DNA of 64,000 nucleotides from Lachnospiraceae bacterium (GTDB taxonomy: Bacteria; Bacillota; Clostridia; Lachnospirales; Lachnospiraceae), in the NCBI GenBank assembly GCA_030531165.1, contig JAUNOI010000003.1, forward strand, positions 21,196 to 85,195, read 5' to 3'. Position numbers and translations under genes: made by a program. The notes beneath the pieces are model-generated. The model saw nothing but the letters and a program-made list of their open reading frames with translations, was not told the origin of the DNA and ran no database searches. This document shows, one piece after another, positions 36,040 to 44,941 of this stretch (positions are counted from its first letter, which is position 1; every line of letters starts with the position of its first letter).

Positions 36040-37001
36040 AAGATCAGTATGGACGAAAGATTGACTATCTGCGGATTTCAATTACGGATCGCTGCAATTT
36101 AAGATGCACATACTGTATGCCCGAAGAAGGGATTGTCTGTATCGGACACGATCAGATCCTGCGATATGAAGAAATTATCACGATTTGCCGTGCGATGGCG
36201 CAGAAAGGATTCAAGCATCTGAAGATCACCGGCGGAGAACCTCTCGTGCGGCGTGGAGCGGCAGGGCTGATCCGGCAGTTAAAAGCGATTTCGGGAATCG
36301 AGACGGTGACCTTGACGACGAACGGTATATTGCTCGAAGCCATGATTCAGGATCTGGCGGATGCCGGAATTGACGGAATCAATGTCAGCCTGGATACATT
36401 GGATGCAAAAATATACGCGCGTATCACCCGCGGCGGCAATCTGAACCAGGTATTGGCAGGGCTGAAAGCGGTACTTCGCTATCCACAGATTACCTTAAAA
36501 GTGAATTGTGTATTAAGCGGAGAAGACTGGGAGGAAAATGCGATTTCGGTTGCGGAACTTGCGAAAGATCTTCCGATCCATGTCCGGTTTATCGAACATA
36601 TGCCGATTGGCCCGGAACCTAATAAAGAGGTGACACGACAGGACCTTGTAAAAGAGGTTTTGGAACGCGCATATGGCACTGCTGTTCTTTCCGAAAGACC
36701 GATGGGTTACGGACCAAGTGTTTATTATCGGTTCGAAGGATTTTCGGGGAAGATTGGTTTTATCAGTGCAGTCAGCCACAAGTTTTGTTCCGAATGTAAT
36801 CGTGTCAGACTGACCGCGGACGGCAGACTGCGATTATGCCTGCAGTCAAAAGAAAGCGTGGATCTGAAAGCAGTTTTGAGGGGAAATCATCCCGAAAGGC
36901 TTGGTAAGATCATAGAACAGGCAGTTTATCGAAAACCGAGGGAACATCATTTTGAAGAACAAAGCATTGAGACGACCGGCATGTCGCAGATTGGAGGATA
37001 A
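36036..37001 (+). CDS. moaA: GTP 3',8-cyclase (radical SAM)
   Basis: A 321-residue radical SAM enzyme that starts molybdopterin synthesis from GTP. N-terminal cluster motif [13 protein letters not shown] and SAM-binding [11 protein letters not shown]; the second cluster is carried by [19 protein letters not shown]. The end (TTGMSQIGG) matches the usual GG-terminated tail in family members. Overlaps moaC. Confidence 0.97.
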   Translation: MKDQYGRKIDYLRISITDRCNLRCTYCMPEEGIVCIGHDQILRYEEIITICRAMAQKGFKHLKITGGEPLVRRGAAGLIRQLKAISGIETVTLTTNGILLEAMIQDLADAGIDGINVSLDTLDAKIYARITRGGNLNQVLAGLKAVLRYPQITLKVNCVLSGEDWEENAISVAELAKDLPIHVRFIEHMPIGPEPNKEVTRQDLVKEVLERAYGTAVLSERPMGYGPSVYYRFEGFSGKIGFISAVSHKFCSECNRVRLTADGRLRLCLQSKESVDLKAVLRGNHPERLGKIIEQAVYRKPREHHFEEQSIETTGMSQIGG

Positions 37002-37002
37002 G

Positions 37003-37491
37003 ATGAGAGTTGCGGTCATTACATCGAGTGATTCCGGTTATGAAGGGAAGAGAGAGGATCTGAGCGGACCATGTGTACAGGAGATTGCACGGTCTTTTGG
37101 TGCAGAAATCGTATATACGAATCTGCTGCCCGATACGCAGCAGATCTTAGAAGAAGAACTAAAGAAAATTTGTGACCAGAATATTGCGGATCTGATCTTA
37201 ACGACTGGAGGAACCGGATTTTCTACGCGTGACTGTATGCCGGAGGCAACTTTAGCGGTATCGGAGCGAATGGTTCCGGGAATTCCGGAAGCGATGCGTG
37301 CATATAGCATGCAGTTTACAAAGCGGGCGATGTTAAGCCGTGCAGCAGCAGGAATCCGCAGGAAGACACTGATCATCAATCTTCCTGGTAGTCCGAAAGC
37401 TGTTCGGGAATGTCTCGAATATATCTTTCCGGAATTGGAACACGGCGTGGACATTCTGATTGGAGCCGCCGTTAACTGCGCAAGAAAATAA
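37003..37491 (+). CDS. MoaB/Mog family molybdopterin adenylyltransferase
   Basis: A 162-residue MoCF-biosynthesis protein (VAVITSSDSGYEGKREDLSG, TTGGTGFSTRDCMPEAT, MLSRAAAGIRRKTLIINLPG). Family members adenylylate molybdopterin before molybdate insertion. The start at 37003 follows GGAGGATAAG, one base after the moaA stop. After this gene comes a 280-base gap with a structured leader. Confidence 0.92.
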   Translation: MRVAVITSSDSGYEGKREDLSGPCVQEIARSFGAEIVYTNLLPDTQQILEEELKKICDQNIADLILTTGGTGFSTRDCMPEATLAVSERMVPGIPEAMRAYSMQFTKRAMLSRAAAGIRRKTLIINLPGSPKAVRECLEYIFPELEHGVDILIGAAVNCARK

Positions 37492-37499
37492 AAATCAAA

Positions 37500-37745
37500 T
37501 AGAATCAATTACTCCGAGCGAAGTAATCTAAGGGCATTGCCTATGATTATGAGCCGTCGGCTTTTGTGACTTGGCAGACAGAGCACCGTTTGTCAGGCTG
37601 CAAAAGGACCGGCCGGGGTCTGAATGGAAACAGACAGGCCTTCCCTTTTGAAAAGGAGCTTACAAAACGGTGGGATAACTCACGGTATTTTTGTGATACC
37701 AAAAAGTATGTAAGGCTGTATTTCAAAGGAAATACAGCCTTTTTC
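37500..37745 (+). promoter_or_regulatory. Candidate Moco riboswitch with transcription terminator
   Basis: The gap is densely structured. ATTACT/AGTAAT closes a hairpin with CCGAGC in it (37508-37527). A long stem joins 37553-37566 to 37601-37613 (CTTTTG/CAAAAG core) and encloses an 8-bp hairpin (37572-37579 with 37588-37595). GTCTG/CAGAC (37618-37635) frames a GAAA-containing loop. A perfect 12-bp terminator follows, 30 bases before the next gene, a molybdopterin-binding protein. Position and architecture fit the Moco RNA motif (Rfam RF01055, from memory); sequence consensus was not checked. Confidence 0.65.
37712..37744 (+). terminator. Attenuator terminator of the candidate Moco leader
   Basis: AAGGCTGTATTT/AAATACAGCCTT perfect 12-bp stem, 6-base loop, then TTTTT, placed before the start of the next gene rather than after a gene, as in riboswitch-controlled attenuation. 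Confidence 0.85.
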
Positions 37746-37772
37746 CATATATCGATAGAGGAGGAAAAGAAA

Positions 37773-38801
37773 GTGAAATTAATTAAGACAGAAGAGGCGG
37801 TCGGACATGTGATCTGCCATGATATTACGATCATCATTAAGGATAAGATCAAGGATACTGCTTTTCGAAAAGGACATATTGTAGAGGAAAAGGATATACC
37901 GGTTTTGTTGTCAATTGGGAAAGACCATCTGTATGTCTGGGAAAAGGACGAAAAGATGTATCATGAAGATGAAGCTGCGGTGATCTTAGCCGATGCGTGT
38001 GAAGGAAGCGGAATGGAACGGTCAAAGCCGAAAGAGGGAAAGATTGAATTGAAAGCGTCGATGGACGGACTGCTTCAGATTGATGTGGAACGCCTGACGA
38101 AGATCAATTCGCTTGAACATATGATGATTGCGACAAGACATACAAATACTTATGTCAAAAAAGGTGATAAACTGGCGGGGACGCGAATTATTCCGCTTGT
38201 CATTGAAAGAGAAAAGATGAAGGCAGTTGCACAGATTGCCGATAAAGAGAATCCTATTATCAGGATTCTTCCATTCGTCAGAAAGACGGTTGGAATTGTA
38301 ACAACGGGGAATGAAGTGTATTACGGTAGGATCAAAGATACGTTTACACCGGTCATCCGCGATAAAATGGAACAGTTTGGAGTTGAAGTAATCGGACACA
38401 AGATTTGTGGGGATGATCCGGAACAGATTACAAGTGCTATTTCCTATTTAAAAGAGCAGGGAGCGCAAATGATCTTATGTACCGGCGGCATGAGTGTCGA
38501 TCCGGATGACCGCACGCCGAGTGCGATCCGAAACAGCGGTGCCGAAATTATATCCTATGGTGCACCGGTACTTCCGGGAGCCATGTTCTTGCTCGGGTAT
38601 TTTGAAGATGGTACGCCGATCATGGGATTGCCGGGATGTGTCATGTATGCGAAAGCGACGATTTTTGATCTCGTACTGCCCCGGATACTGGCAGATGTAA
38701 AAATTACGAAGATGGATCTTGCAGTTATGGGACATGGGGGATATTGCCTTGGATGCGACGTCTGTCATTATCCAAACTGCGGATTTGGTAAAGGGGTGTA
38801 G
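37773..38801 (+). CDS. Molybdopterin-binding domain protein (MoeA-related) with Cys-rich tail
   Basis: A 342-residue protein with a GTG start after GGAGGAAAAGAAA. The C-terminal half is a MoCF/MoeA-type molybdopterin-binding domain (VGIVTTGNEVYYG, ILCTGGMSVDPDDRTP, PGAMFLLGYFEDGTPIMGLPG). The N-terminal part resembles a linker and domain found in selenium-linked molybdenum proteins but I do not recognise it clearly. The last 20 residues contain GYCLGCDVCHYPNCGFG with four Cys. It likely helps molybdenum insertion or maturation of a Mo enzyme and is the first gene after the candidate riboswitch. Confidence 0.8.
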   Translation: MKLIKTEEAVGHVICHDITIIIKDKIKDTAFRKGHIVEEKDIPVLLSIGKDHLYVWEKDEKMYHEDEAAVILADACEGSGMERSKPKEGKIELKASMDGLLQIDVERLTKINSLEHMMIATRHTNTYVKKGDKLAGTRIIPLVIEREKMKAVAQIADKENPIIRILPFVRKTVGIVTTGNEVYYGRIKDTFTPVIRDKMEQFGVEVIGHKICGDDPEQITSAISYLKEQGAQMILCTGGMSVDPDDRTPSAIRNSGAEIISYGAPVLPGAMFLLGYFEDGTPIMGLPGCVMYAKATIFDLVLPRILADVKITKMDLAVMGHGGYCLGCDVCHYPNCGFGKGV

Positions 38802-38803
38802 CT

Positions 38804-40003
38804 ATGGTTCAGCTTGAAGAAGCTCAGGAAGTATTAAAGAATACAGTACACTTTATAGAAGAAACAGAAAAAGTGGTTTTGTCGAATGCGATCGGACGCG
38901 TTTTGGCAGCTGATGCTGTCGCGAAAGTCGACCAGCCGCCGTTTCCAAGATCTCCGTTAGATGGATATGCGGTCAGGGGGAGCGACACAAAGGGGCTGAC
39001 AAAGGAATATCCCGGAACATTCCGTGTCATTGGAAAAATATATGCGGGAGAGGTATTTGAAGGAATTATAGAAAGAGGAGAGGCTGTCCGCATTATGACC
39101 GGAGCCCCAATTCCTGATGGAGCTGACACCGTCATTCGGCAGGAGTGGACGGACTATGGAGAGGATGAAGTCCGCATTTATGCGGAGTCCAAGCCGTATC
39201 AGAATTACTGCTGTCAGGGAGAGGATTACAAAAAAGGAGATATTTTATTAAAAAAAGGGACTGTATTAGATGGTATCTCGATTGCAATACTTGCAAGTCT
39301 CGGTATGAAGGAGGCGGAAGTATATCGTTTACCGAATATTGCAGTGATATCCACAGGTGATGAGGTAGTGCAGCCTGGAGAACCGCTAAAATCCGGAAAA
39401 ATATACGATTCGAACCTGCATCTTTTATACGGCAGATTGGCGGAGATAGGAATTCGTCCGTATGCCTCTGTTCATAGCAAAGATTCCGCGCCGCATATGG
39501 CTGAGACGATCAAGTCATTCGTGGATCAAGCAGACCTGATCATAACAACAGGCGGCGTATCCGTTGGCGAAAAGGACATTATGCATGAGGTTGCGGAGTT
39601 GCTGGGTGCAGAAAAACTTTTCTGGCGTGTGGACTTAAAACCCGGAGCACCTACTCTGTCTATGGTATTTGAGAATACGCTGATCATCTGTCTTTCCGGG
39701 AACCCATTTGGAGCTGCGGCCAATTTTGAGCTTTTGGTGCGAGGTGTCATTGGGAAGCTGAGCGGCAATCCAAGATGGAATATGGACAAGAAAAAAGCTG
39801 TCATGCAGACGGGTTTTCCGAAAAAGGGCGGCGTAAGAAGGTTTTTAAGGGCATATCATGAGGACGGCAATGTATGGCTGCCGGCAGGGAAGCACGTATC
39901 GGGGGTATTCTCTTCAATGATCGGCTGTAACTGTCTTGTGGAAGTTCCAGAGGATAAAGATGGTGTCATGAAAGGAGATTCTGTATGGATACATCTTCTG
40001 TAG
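38804..40003 (+). CDS. moeA: Molybdopterin molybdenumtransferase
   Basis: A 399-residue MoeA, which inserts molybdate into adenylylated molybdopterin. Blocks: RVLAADAVAKVDQPPFPRSP with DGYAVR, GEAVRIMTGAPIPDGADTVI, ISTGDEVVQPGEPLKSGKIYDSN, TTGGVSVGEKD and LSGNPFGA. It starts two bases after the previous stop and overlaps mobB by 19 bases. Confidence 0.96.
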   Translation: MVQLEEAQEVLKNTVHFIEETEKVVLSNAIGRVLAADAVAKVDQPPFPRSPLDGYAVRGSDTKGLTKEYPGTFRVIGKIYAGEVFEGIIERGEAVRIMTGAPIPDGADTVIRQEWTDYGEDEVRIYAESKPYQNYCCQGEDYKKGDILLKKGTVLDGISIAILASLGMKEAEVYRLPNIAVISTGDEVVQPGEPLKSGKIYDSNLHLLYGRLAEIGIRPYASVHSKDSAPHMAETIKSFVDQADLIITTGGVSVGEKDIMHEVAELLGAEKLFWRVDLKPGAPTLSMVFENTLIICLSGNPFGAAANFELLVRGVIGKLSGNPRWNMDKKKAVMQTGFPKKGGVRRFLRAYHEDGNVWLPAGKHVSGVFSSMIGCNCLVEVPEDKDGVMKGDSVWIHLL

Positions 40004-40854
40004 TAAAAAAACCATTTTTTTATTGCATCAGCGGTTATAAAAACAGCGGAAAGACAACGTTGATTACGAAGTTAATTCCGGTGCTCAGGGAACGCGGTTA
40101 TCAAGTTGCGGTCATCAAACACGACGGACACGATTTTGAAAGTGATGTTCCAGGAACGGACAGCTGGAGACATCAAAAAGCGGGGGCTTATGGAACGGCA
40201 GTTTTTTCTAAGAACCGGATGATGGTGACGAAAGAATGTAAAAGAATCGATGAAACAATCCTGGCACAATGTTTCCCGGAAGCGGATATTATCTTGATCG
40301 AAGGATTAAAGAACAGTTCTTATCCTAAATATATGTGTAATTATCCGGAGGAGGAACCGATGGATGCGGAAAAACTGGCAGATTGGATTGAGGAGTTGTG
40401 GAAAGGAGAACAAATGGGTACGGTTCATGCGATATGCATCAGTGAAAAAAAGGGAACACAAAAATACGAAATTCCGGAAGTAACGGTTCTTGAGGATTTT
40501 GGATTAGAAAGGGATGCACATGCGGGAAAATGGCATAGGCAGGTCAGCTTGTTGTCCCTTGAAAGAATAGAAGAATTTCGCGCAAAGGGAGCCAATATTT
40601 CTTTTGGAGCATTCGGGGAGAACCTCGTAGTCTCCGGGTTTGATTTTAAATCATTTCAAATAGGAACAAAATTCAAATGCAACGATGTTGTGCTTGAATT
40701 GACGCAGATTGGAAAAGAATGCCATCATGGATGCCAGATCAGGCGCCAGATGGGAGACTGTATTATGCCTCGGGAAGGCGTATTTTGCAGGGTTTTGAAA
40801 GGAGGTGTGATAAAAAAGGGAGATAAATTTTCGATTATTTCAGAAGAAAAGTAA
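39985..40854 (+). CDS. mobB: MobB-MOSC fusion protein
   Basis: A 289-residue two-domain protein. Residues ~10-150 are MobB-like with Walker A SGYKNSGKTTLITKL, a KHDGHDFESDVPGTDSWRHQ block and IILIEGLKNS; MobB binds GTP and helps MGD formation. Residues ~150-285 are a MOSC domain (GKWHRQVSLLSLERIE, FGENLVVSG, CHHGCQIRRQMGDCIMPREGVF), a fold found in Moco sulfurases and carriers. The fusion ties the last steps of cofactor delivery to one polypeptide. Confidence 0.93.
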   Translation: MDTSSVVKKPFFYCISGYKNSGKTTLITKLIPVLRERGYQVAVIKHDGHDFESDVPGTDSWRHQKAGAYGTAVFSKNRMMVTKECKRIDETILAQCFPEADIILIEGLKNSSYPKYMCNYPEEEPMDAEKLADWIEELWKGEQMGTVHAICISEKKGTQKYEIPEVTVLEDFGLERDAHAGKWHRQVSLLSLERIEEFRAKGANISFGAFGENLVVSGFDFKSFQIGTKFKCNDVVLELTQIGKECHHGCQIRRQMGDCIMPREGVFCRVLKGGVIKKGDKFSIISEEK

Positions 40855-40882
40855 TTATTTGCATTTTTAGGAGGAAAGAGGA

Positions 40883-41698
40883 ATGAAAAAAATGAAACGA
40901 ATCATGGCTTTGATCTGTACGGCAATGATAGTCTTTGGATTAACCGCATGCGGAGGCAGCAGTGACACGGAGAAAAGCGGCAACGATGATAATAAAAAGA
41001 CGGAATTGTATATTCTGGCAGCAGCGAGTATGACGGATGTGTTAAATGAACTCGCAGAGTCCTATGAGAAGGAACATCCGGATGTAAAACTGAATTTCTC
41101 CTTTGCATCTTCGGGTGATCTTCAGACGCAGATTGAAGAGGGGGCTCCTGCGGATGTCTTTATCTCGGCAGCTCAGAAGCAGATGAATGCATTAAAAGAC
41201 GAAGATCTGATGGATAATGACAGTATTGTGGATCTGCTAGAGAATAAAGTTGTACTAATTAAACACAAAGATTCCGATCTCGATATCAAATCTTTTGAAG
41301 ATATAGCAACGGATAAGGTGGAGATGGTTGCAATCGGCAATCCGGACAGCGTGCCTGTCGGTCAGTATACACAGACGATCTATGAAAACCTGAAGTTATG
41401 GGATGATATCAAGGATAAAGCAAATCTCGGAAAAGATGTACGTCAGGTGCTTGACTGGGTAGCTACTGAAAATGCAGACTGTGGTATTGTATATGCAACA
41501 GATGCCGCAATTGAGGAAGATGTGGAAGTTGTATGTGAAGCTCCGGAAGGAAGCTGCGATCCTGCGATTTATCCTGCCGGCATTGTAAAGGCAACAGAAA
41601 ATAAAGAAGACGCTCAGGAGTTCTTGGATTTCTTAAAGACGGATGAAGCAAAACAGGCATTTGAAAAATATCAGTTTACATATGTATATTCAGAATAA
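40883..41698 (+). CDS. modA: Molybdate ABC transporter substrate-binding lipoprotein
   Basis: A 271-residue lipoprotein with signal and lipobox (VFGLTACGG). The mature part is ModA-like (ILAAASMTDVLNELAESYEKEHP, NFSFASSGDLQTQIEEGAPADVFISA, VPVGQYTQ). It captures molybdate, or perhaps tungstate, outside the membrane for the ModBC transporter encoded next. The ribosome site AGGAGGAAAGAGGA is strong. Confidence 0.95.
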   Translation: MKKMKRIMALICTAMIVFGLTACGGSSDTEKSGNDDNKKTELYILAAASMTDVLNELAESYEKEHPDVKLNFSFASSGDLQTQIEEGAPADVFISAAQKQMNALKDEDLMDNDSIVDLLENKVVLIKHKDSDLDIKSFEDIATDKVEMVAIGNPDSVPVGQYTQTIYENLKLWDDIKDKANLGKDVRQVLDWVATENADCGIVYATDAAIEEDVEVVCEAPEGSCDPAIYPAGIVKATENKEDAQEFLDFLKTDEAKQAFEKYQFTYVYSE

Positions 41699-41726
41699 AA
41701 GAATCTAATGGAAGGGAAGGATAAAA

Positions 41727-42404
41727 ATGGATTTTGCACCGATTATCATATCATTAAAAATTGCCATCGTGTCCACTGCGGTCACATTTTTTATCGGAAT
41801 GTATGCGGCATGGAAAACTGCAAATATGATACATGGAAAAGGGATTCTTGACGCCGTTTTTACCCTTCCTATGGTATTGCCGCCGACGGTTACGGGTTTT
41901 TTTCTACTCGTATTCTTTGGGAAAAGCAGTGCGATCGGAGCGTTTCTGTCAAAATACGATTTTGACTTTGTATTTTCATGGCGCGGGGCAGTTCTTGCCT
42001 CGATCGTTGTGACATTTCCGCTGATGTACCGGACGACAAGAAGCGCATTCGAACAGCTGAATCCGAATTTGATCGATGCTGGAAGGACGCTTGGATTGTC
42101 TGGTTTTAAGATCTTTTGGAAAATCGTATTTCCAAACTGCCTCCCGGGGATTCTCGGAGCGACGATTCTGAGTTTTTCCAGGGCGCTTGGTGAATTCGGA
42201 GCAACGATCATGATCGCGGGCAATATACCGGGAAAGACGCAGACGGCTTCTCTTGCCGTCTATACGGCGATGCAGGCGGGGAATCGTCCGCTTGCCTATC
42301 AATGGGTTATGGTTCTGATGCTGATTTCATTTGCAGCAATGCTTGCGATGAATGCCGTGAACGGCAGACAAGAACTTTTAGTTCGAAAAGGAGGAGGACG
42401 CTGA
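41727..42404 (+). CDS. modB: Molybdate ABC transporter permease
   Basis: A 225-residue permease with five membrane segments and the binding-protein-dependent EAA loop (ALGEFGATIMIAGNIPGKTQT). TLPMVLPPTVTGFFLLVFFG and MYRTTRSAFEQLNPNLIDAGRTLG are ModB-like. It is two bases from modC and part of the modABC operon. Confidence 0.95.
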   Translation: MDFAPIIISLKIAIVSTAVTFFIGMYAAWKTANMIHGKGILDAVFTLPMVLPPTVTGFFLLVFFGKSSAIGAFLSKYDFDFVFSWRGAVLASIVVTFPLMYRTTRSAFEQLNPNLIDAGRTLGLSGFKIFWKIVFPNCLPGILGATILSFSRALGEFGATIMIAGNIPGKTQTASLAVYTAMQAGNRPLAYQWVMVLMLISFAAMLAMNAVNGRQELLVRKGGGR

Positions 42405-42406
42405 CC

Positions 42407-43372
42407 ATGGCGCTGATCGTAAATATTGAAAAAAGAATCGGGGATTTTCATTTAAAGACAGCATTTGAAGTGGAAGCCGGGGAAATCTTCGGACTTCTCG
42501 GAGAAAGCGGATGTGGAAAGAGCATGACGTTAAAATGCATTGCCGGAATTGAGACTCCTGATCGCGGAAGAATTATTTTAAATAACAGGATTTTATTTGA
42601 CTCTGAAAGACGGATAAATCTGATTCCTCAAAAACGGAAAGTTGGATATTTGTTTCAGGATTATGCTCTGTTCCCGAATATGACCGTGGAAAAGAACATT
42701 GGGATCGTGTTGAGGAAAGGAGAGCGGGTACAGGATTATCTCGAGCAGTTTTACTTGAAGGGATTAGAAAACCATTATCCGTTTATGTTATCGGGTGGAC
42801 AGAAGCAGCGATGCGCGCTTGCGCGTATGATGGCTTCAAAACCGGAATTGTTGTTATTTGATGAGCCTTTTAGTGCCGTTGATAAAAATCTGAAGTGGAA
42901 TTTGGAATTGCAGGTTCTGGATCTGCTTGATCAGATGAACAAGCCTGCAATTTTTGTTACGCATAATAAAGATGAGATTGACCATTTGTGTGAAAAGGTC
43001 GGCATTTTAAGTCGGGGACAGATGAAGGAAGTTGGAGCAAAAGAAGATATTTTTCGGCATCCGAAGACATCTGCTTCTGCAAAACTGACCGGATGCGAAA
43101 ATGTATTTTCTGTCGATGGCGGATCTTATTCATACGTCGGAATTCCGCAGGAGGCGGTTAAACTGACCGATTCAGAGGCGGATGCCGATATTACGGGCAG
43201 AATTGAACGGATTTTCCGGGAAAAAGAAGAAACGGTTTTGATTATCCGGATGAAAAAACGCATCTTCTATTATCGGTGCCAGAATCCGGTGCCCGACAGA
43301 GGTTTTTCAGTTGGGGATACCATTTATCTTGGAGTAGATAAAAAGAGGATATGGTATCTAAGGGAATCATGA
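42407..43372 (+). CDS. modC: Molybdate ABC transporter ATP-binding protein
   Basis: A 321-residue ABC ATPase with Walker A GESGCGKSMT, Q-loop GYLFQDYALFPNM, signature LSGGQKQR, Walker B LLLFDEPFSAVD and the switch His in TH. The C-terminal ~90 residues contain only a reduced TOBE-like regulatory region. The start at 42407 is set by AAAGGAGGAGGACGCTGACC; longer upstream frames overlap modB and lack a site. Confidence 0.94.
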   Translation: MALIVNIEKRIGDFHLKTAFEVEAGEIFGLLGESGCGKSMTLKCIAGIETPDRGRIILNNRILFDSERRINLIPQKRKVGYLFQDYALFPNMTVEKNIGIVLRKGERVQDYLEQFYLKGLENHYPFMLSGGQKQRCALARMMASKPELLLFDEPFSAVDKNLKWNLELQVLDLLDQMNKPAIFVTHNKDEIDHLCEKVGILSRGQMKEVGAKEDIFRHPKTSASAKLTGCENVFSVDGGSYSYVGIPQEAVKLTDSEADADITGRIERIFREKEETVLIIRMKKRIFYYRCQNPVPDRGFSVGDTIYLGVDKKRIWYLRES

Positions 43373-43381
43373 TGATAAAAG

Positions 43382-43419
43382 ATAAGACTTTGGAGTGGTG
43401 ACGAAGTCTTATTTTTTTG
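43382..43419 (+). terminator. Terminator after modC
   Basis: Stem ATAAGACTT/AAGTCTTAT with a 12-base loop and seven T residues. Confidence 0.88.
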
Positions 43420-43501
43420 TATTTCCTTTATATAAAGTAAAAATAACATTTTATAAGCTTCCAATCTATGGTAAAATAAAGCTGATTATGGAGGAAATGA
43501 C

Positions 43502-44218
43502 ATGAAGATCATTGCGCATATTGAGACAGATTTTCCCGAAAAATTCGGTATACCGAGACAGAGCGGAATTGTGGAAGAATTACAGGGGAAAATTACATTT
43601 GAACCAGAATATCGAAATCCGGAAGCGGTCCGTGGGTTGGATGGCTTTAGCTATATATGGCTGCTGTGGCAGTTTGATGGTGCAGAGAAGGATCGATGGT
43701 CTGCGACCGTAAAACCTCCAAGGCTTGGGGGTAATCAGAGAATGGGTGTATTTGCGACCAGATCGCCATTTCGCCCGAATCCGATCGGATTGTCATCCGT
43801 GAGGCTGGAGAAGATTACTTTTACTGAACGCGGACCGGTCTTATATGTGCGTGGAGCGGATTTGCGGGATGGAACGCCGATCTACGATATTAAACCATAT
43901 CTTCCCTATGCGGATTGCCATACGGATGCATCAGAAGGGTTTGCCCATGAAATCCGCGGGAATCGTCTGGATGTCATTTTCCCGAGAGAATTGCTGGAAG
44001 AGTTTCCAAAAGAAAAAAGAGATGCGGTCATAAAAGTTTTACGGCAGGATCCGCGTCCTTCCTATCACGATGATCCGGAGCGGAAATATGGCATGGCGTT
44101 TGATGGAAAAGATATTCATTTTCGTGTAGAGGGACAAAAACTGACCGTATTTGAAGTGGTACCATATGAGGAAGTGAGGAAAAAGAATGATATTATTTTT
44201 GACAAGCAGCCCATGTGA
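43502..44218 (+). CDS. trmO: tRNA N6-threonylcarbamoyladenosine methyltransferase (TrmO/TsaA family)
   Basis: A 238-residue SAM-dependent enzyme of the TsaA/YaeB family that methylates threonylcarbamoyladenosine at position 37 of some tRNAs. Blocks: FPEKFGIPRQSG, GLDGFSYIWLLWQF, RMGVFATRSPFRPNPIGLSSV and DGTPIYDIKPYLPYAD. Length agrees with bacterial members. Its end overlaps the next gene by 32 bases. Confidence 0.93.
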   Translation: MKIIAHIETDFPEKFGIPRQSGIVEELQGKITFEPEYRNPEAVRGLDGFSYIWLLWQFDGAEKDRWSATVKPPRLGGNQRMGVFATRSPFRPNPIGLSSVRLEKITFTERGPVLYVRGADLRDGTPIYDIKPYLPYADCHTDASEGFAHEIRGNRLDVIFPRELLEEFPKEKRDAVIKVLRQDPRPSYHDDPERKYGMAFDGKDIHFRVEGQKLTVFEVVPYEEVRKKNDIIFDKQPM

Positions 44219-44924
44219 TGATCATGTTCCATCACACATGCATTTGCCATGCTGCTATTTTGAGAAGAATGATTTCGTAATAAATTTAAAAAAATATTGG
44301 AAGCAAAATGCAAAATGCCTGATCATCAGTGCGGCTCCGCGTAATTTTGGATTGAATAATGAGATGGTATATACTTTTCATCGGGCATTTCTTTACCATG
44401 GAATGATCCCGGAATATGTACGAGTCTGCGATGCGAGAAACGACTACCATATTTCAGACTTAGTGAAAGAAAGTGATATGATTATTTTAGGCGGCGGTCA
44501 TGTGCCGACACAGATGGATTTCTTTGAGAAAATCGGACTTAGAGAGCTGTTAAAAGAATATAAGGGTATCGTTATGGGCATCAGTGCGGGTTCTATGAAT
44601 TGTGCTGAAACCGTATATGCCCAGCCGGAGGAAGCGGGAGAGTCCGTTGACCAGGATTACCGCAGATTTTTCCCGGGGCTGGCGCTTACAAAATATCAGA
44701 TTTTACCGCATTATCAAAAAGTAAAGGATAATATTCTAGATGGCAAACGGTTGTATGAAGATATCATCTATCAGGACAGTTTTCATCAGAGATTTTATGC
44801 ATTGCCGGACAGCAGTTATATTTTGCAGGATAAGGATGGAGCGGTCCTTTATGGAGAAGCATATCTTGTTCAGGATGGAAAACTTACAAAGATATGTGAA
44901 GATGGAGAGTCTGTGATTTTATAA
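44187..44924 (+). CDS. Peptidase S51 (dipeptidase E-like) family protein
   Basis: A 245-residue class I glutamine-amidotransferase-like serine peptidase. The nucleophile is Ser in IVMGISAGSMNCAETVYA; GGGHVPTQMDFFEKIGL resembles the oxyanion-hole region. Family members cleave Asp-X dipeptides or similar small peptides in the cytoplasm. AGGAAGTGAGGAAAAAGA precedes the ATG inside trmO. Confidence 0.88.
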   Translation: MILFLTSSPCDDHVPSHMHLPCCYFEKNDFVINLKKYWKQNAKCLIISAAPRNFGLNNEMVYTFHRAFLYHGMIPEYVRVCDARNDYHISDLVKESDMIILGGGHVPTQMDFFEKIGLRELLKEYKGIVMGISAGSMNCAETVYAQPEEAGESVDQDYRRFFPGLALTKYQILPHYQKVKDNILDGKRLYEDIIYQDSFHQRFYALPDSSYILQDKDGAVLYGEAYLVQDGKLTKICEDGESVIL

Positions 44925-44941
44925 TAGAAGGAAGACAACGT

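Noticed and set aside
37566-37772. An N-terminal extension of the molybdopterin-binding protein
   Set aside because: It would be encoded by the structured leader and terminator; GTG at 37773 has the strong GGAGG site.
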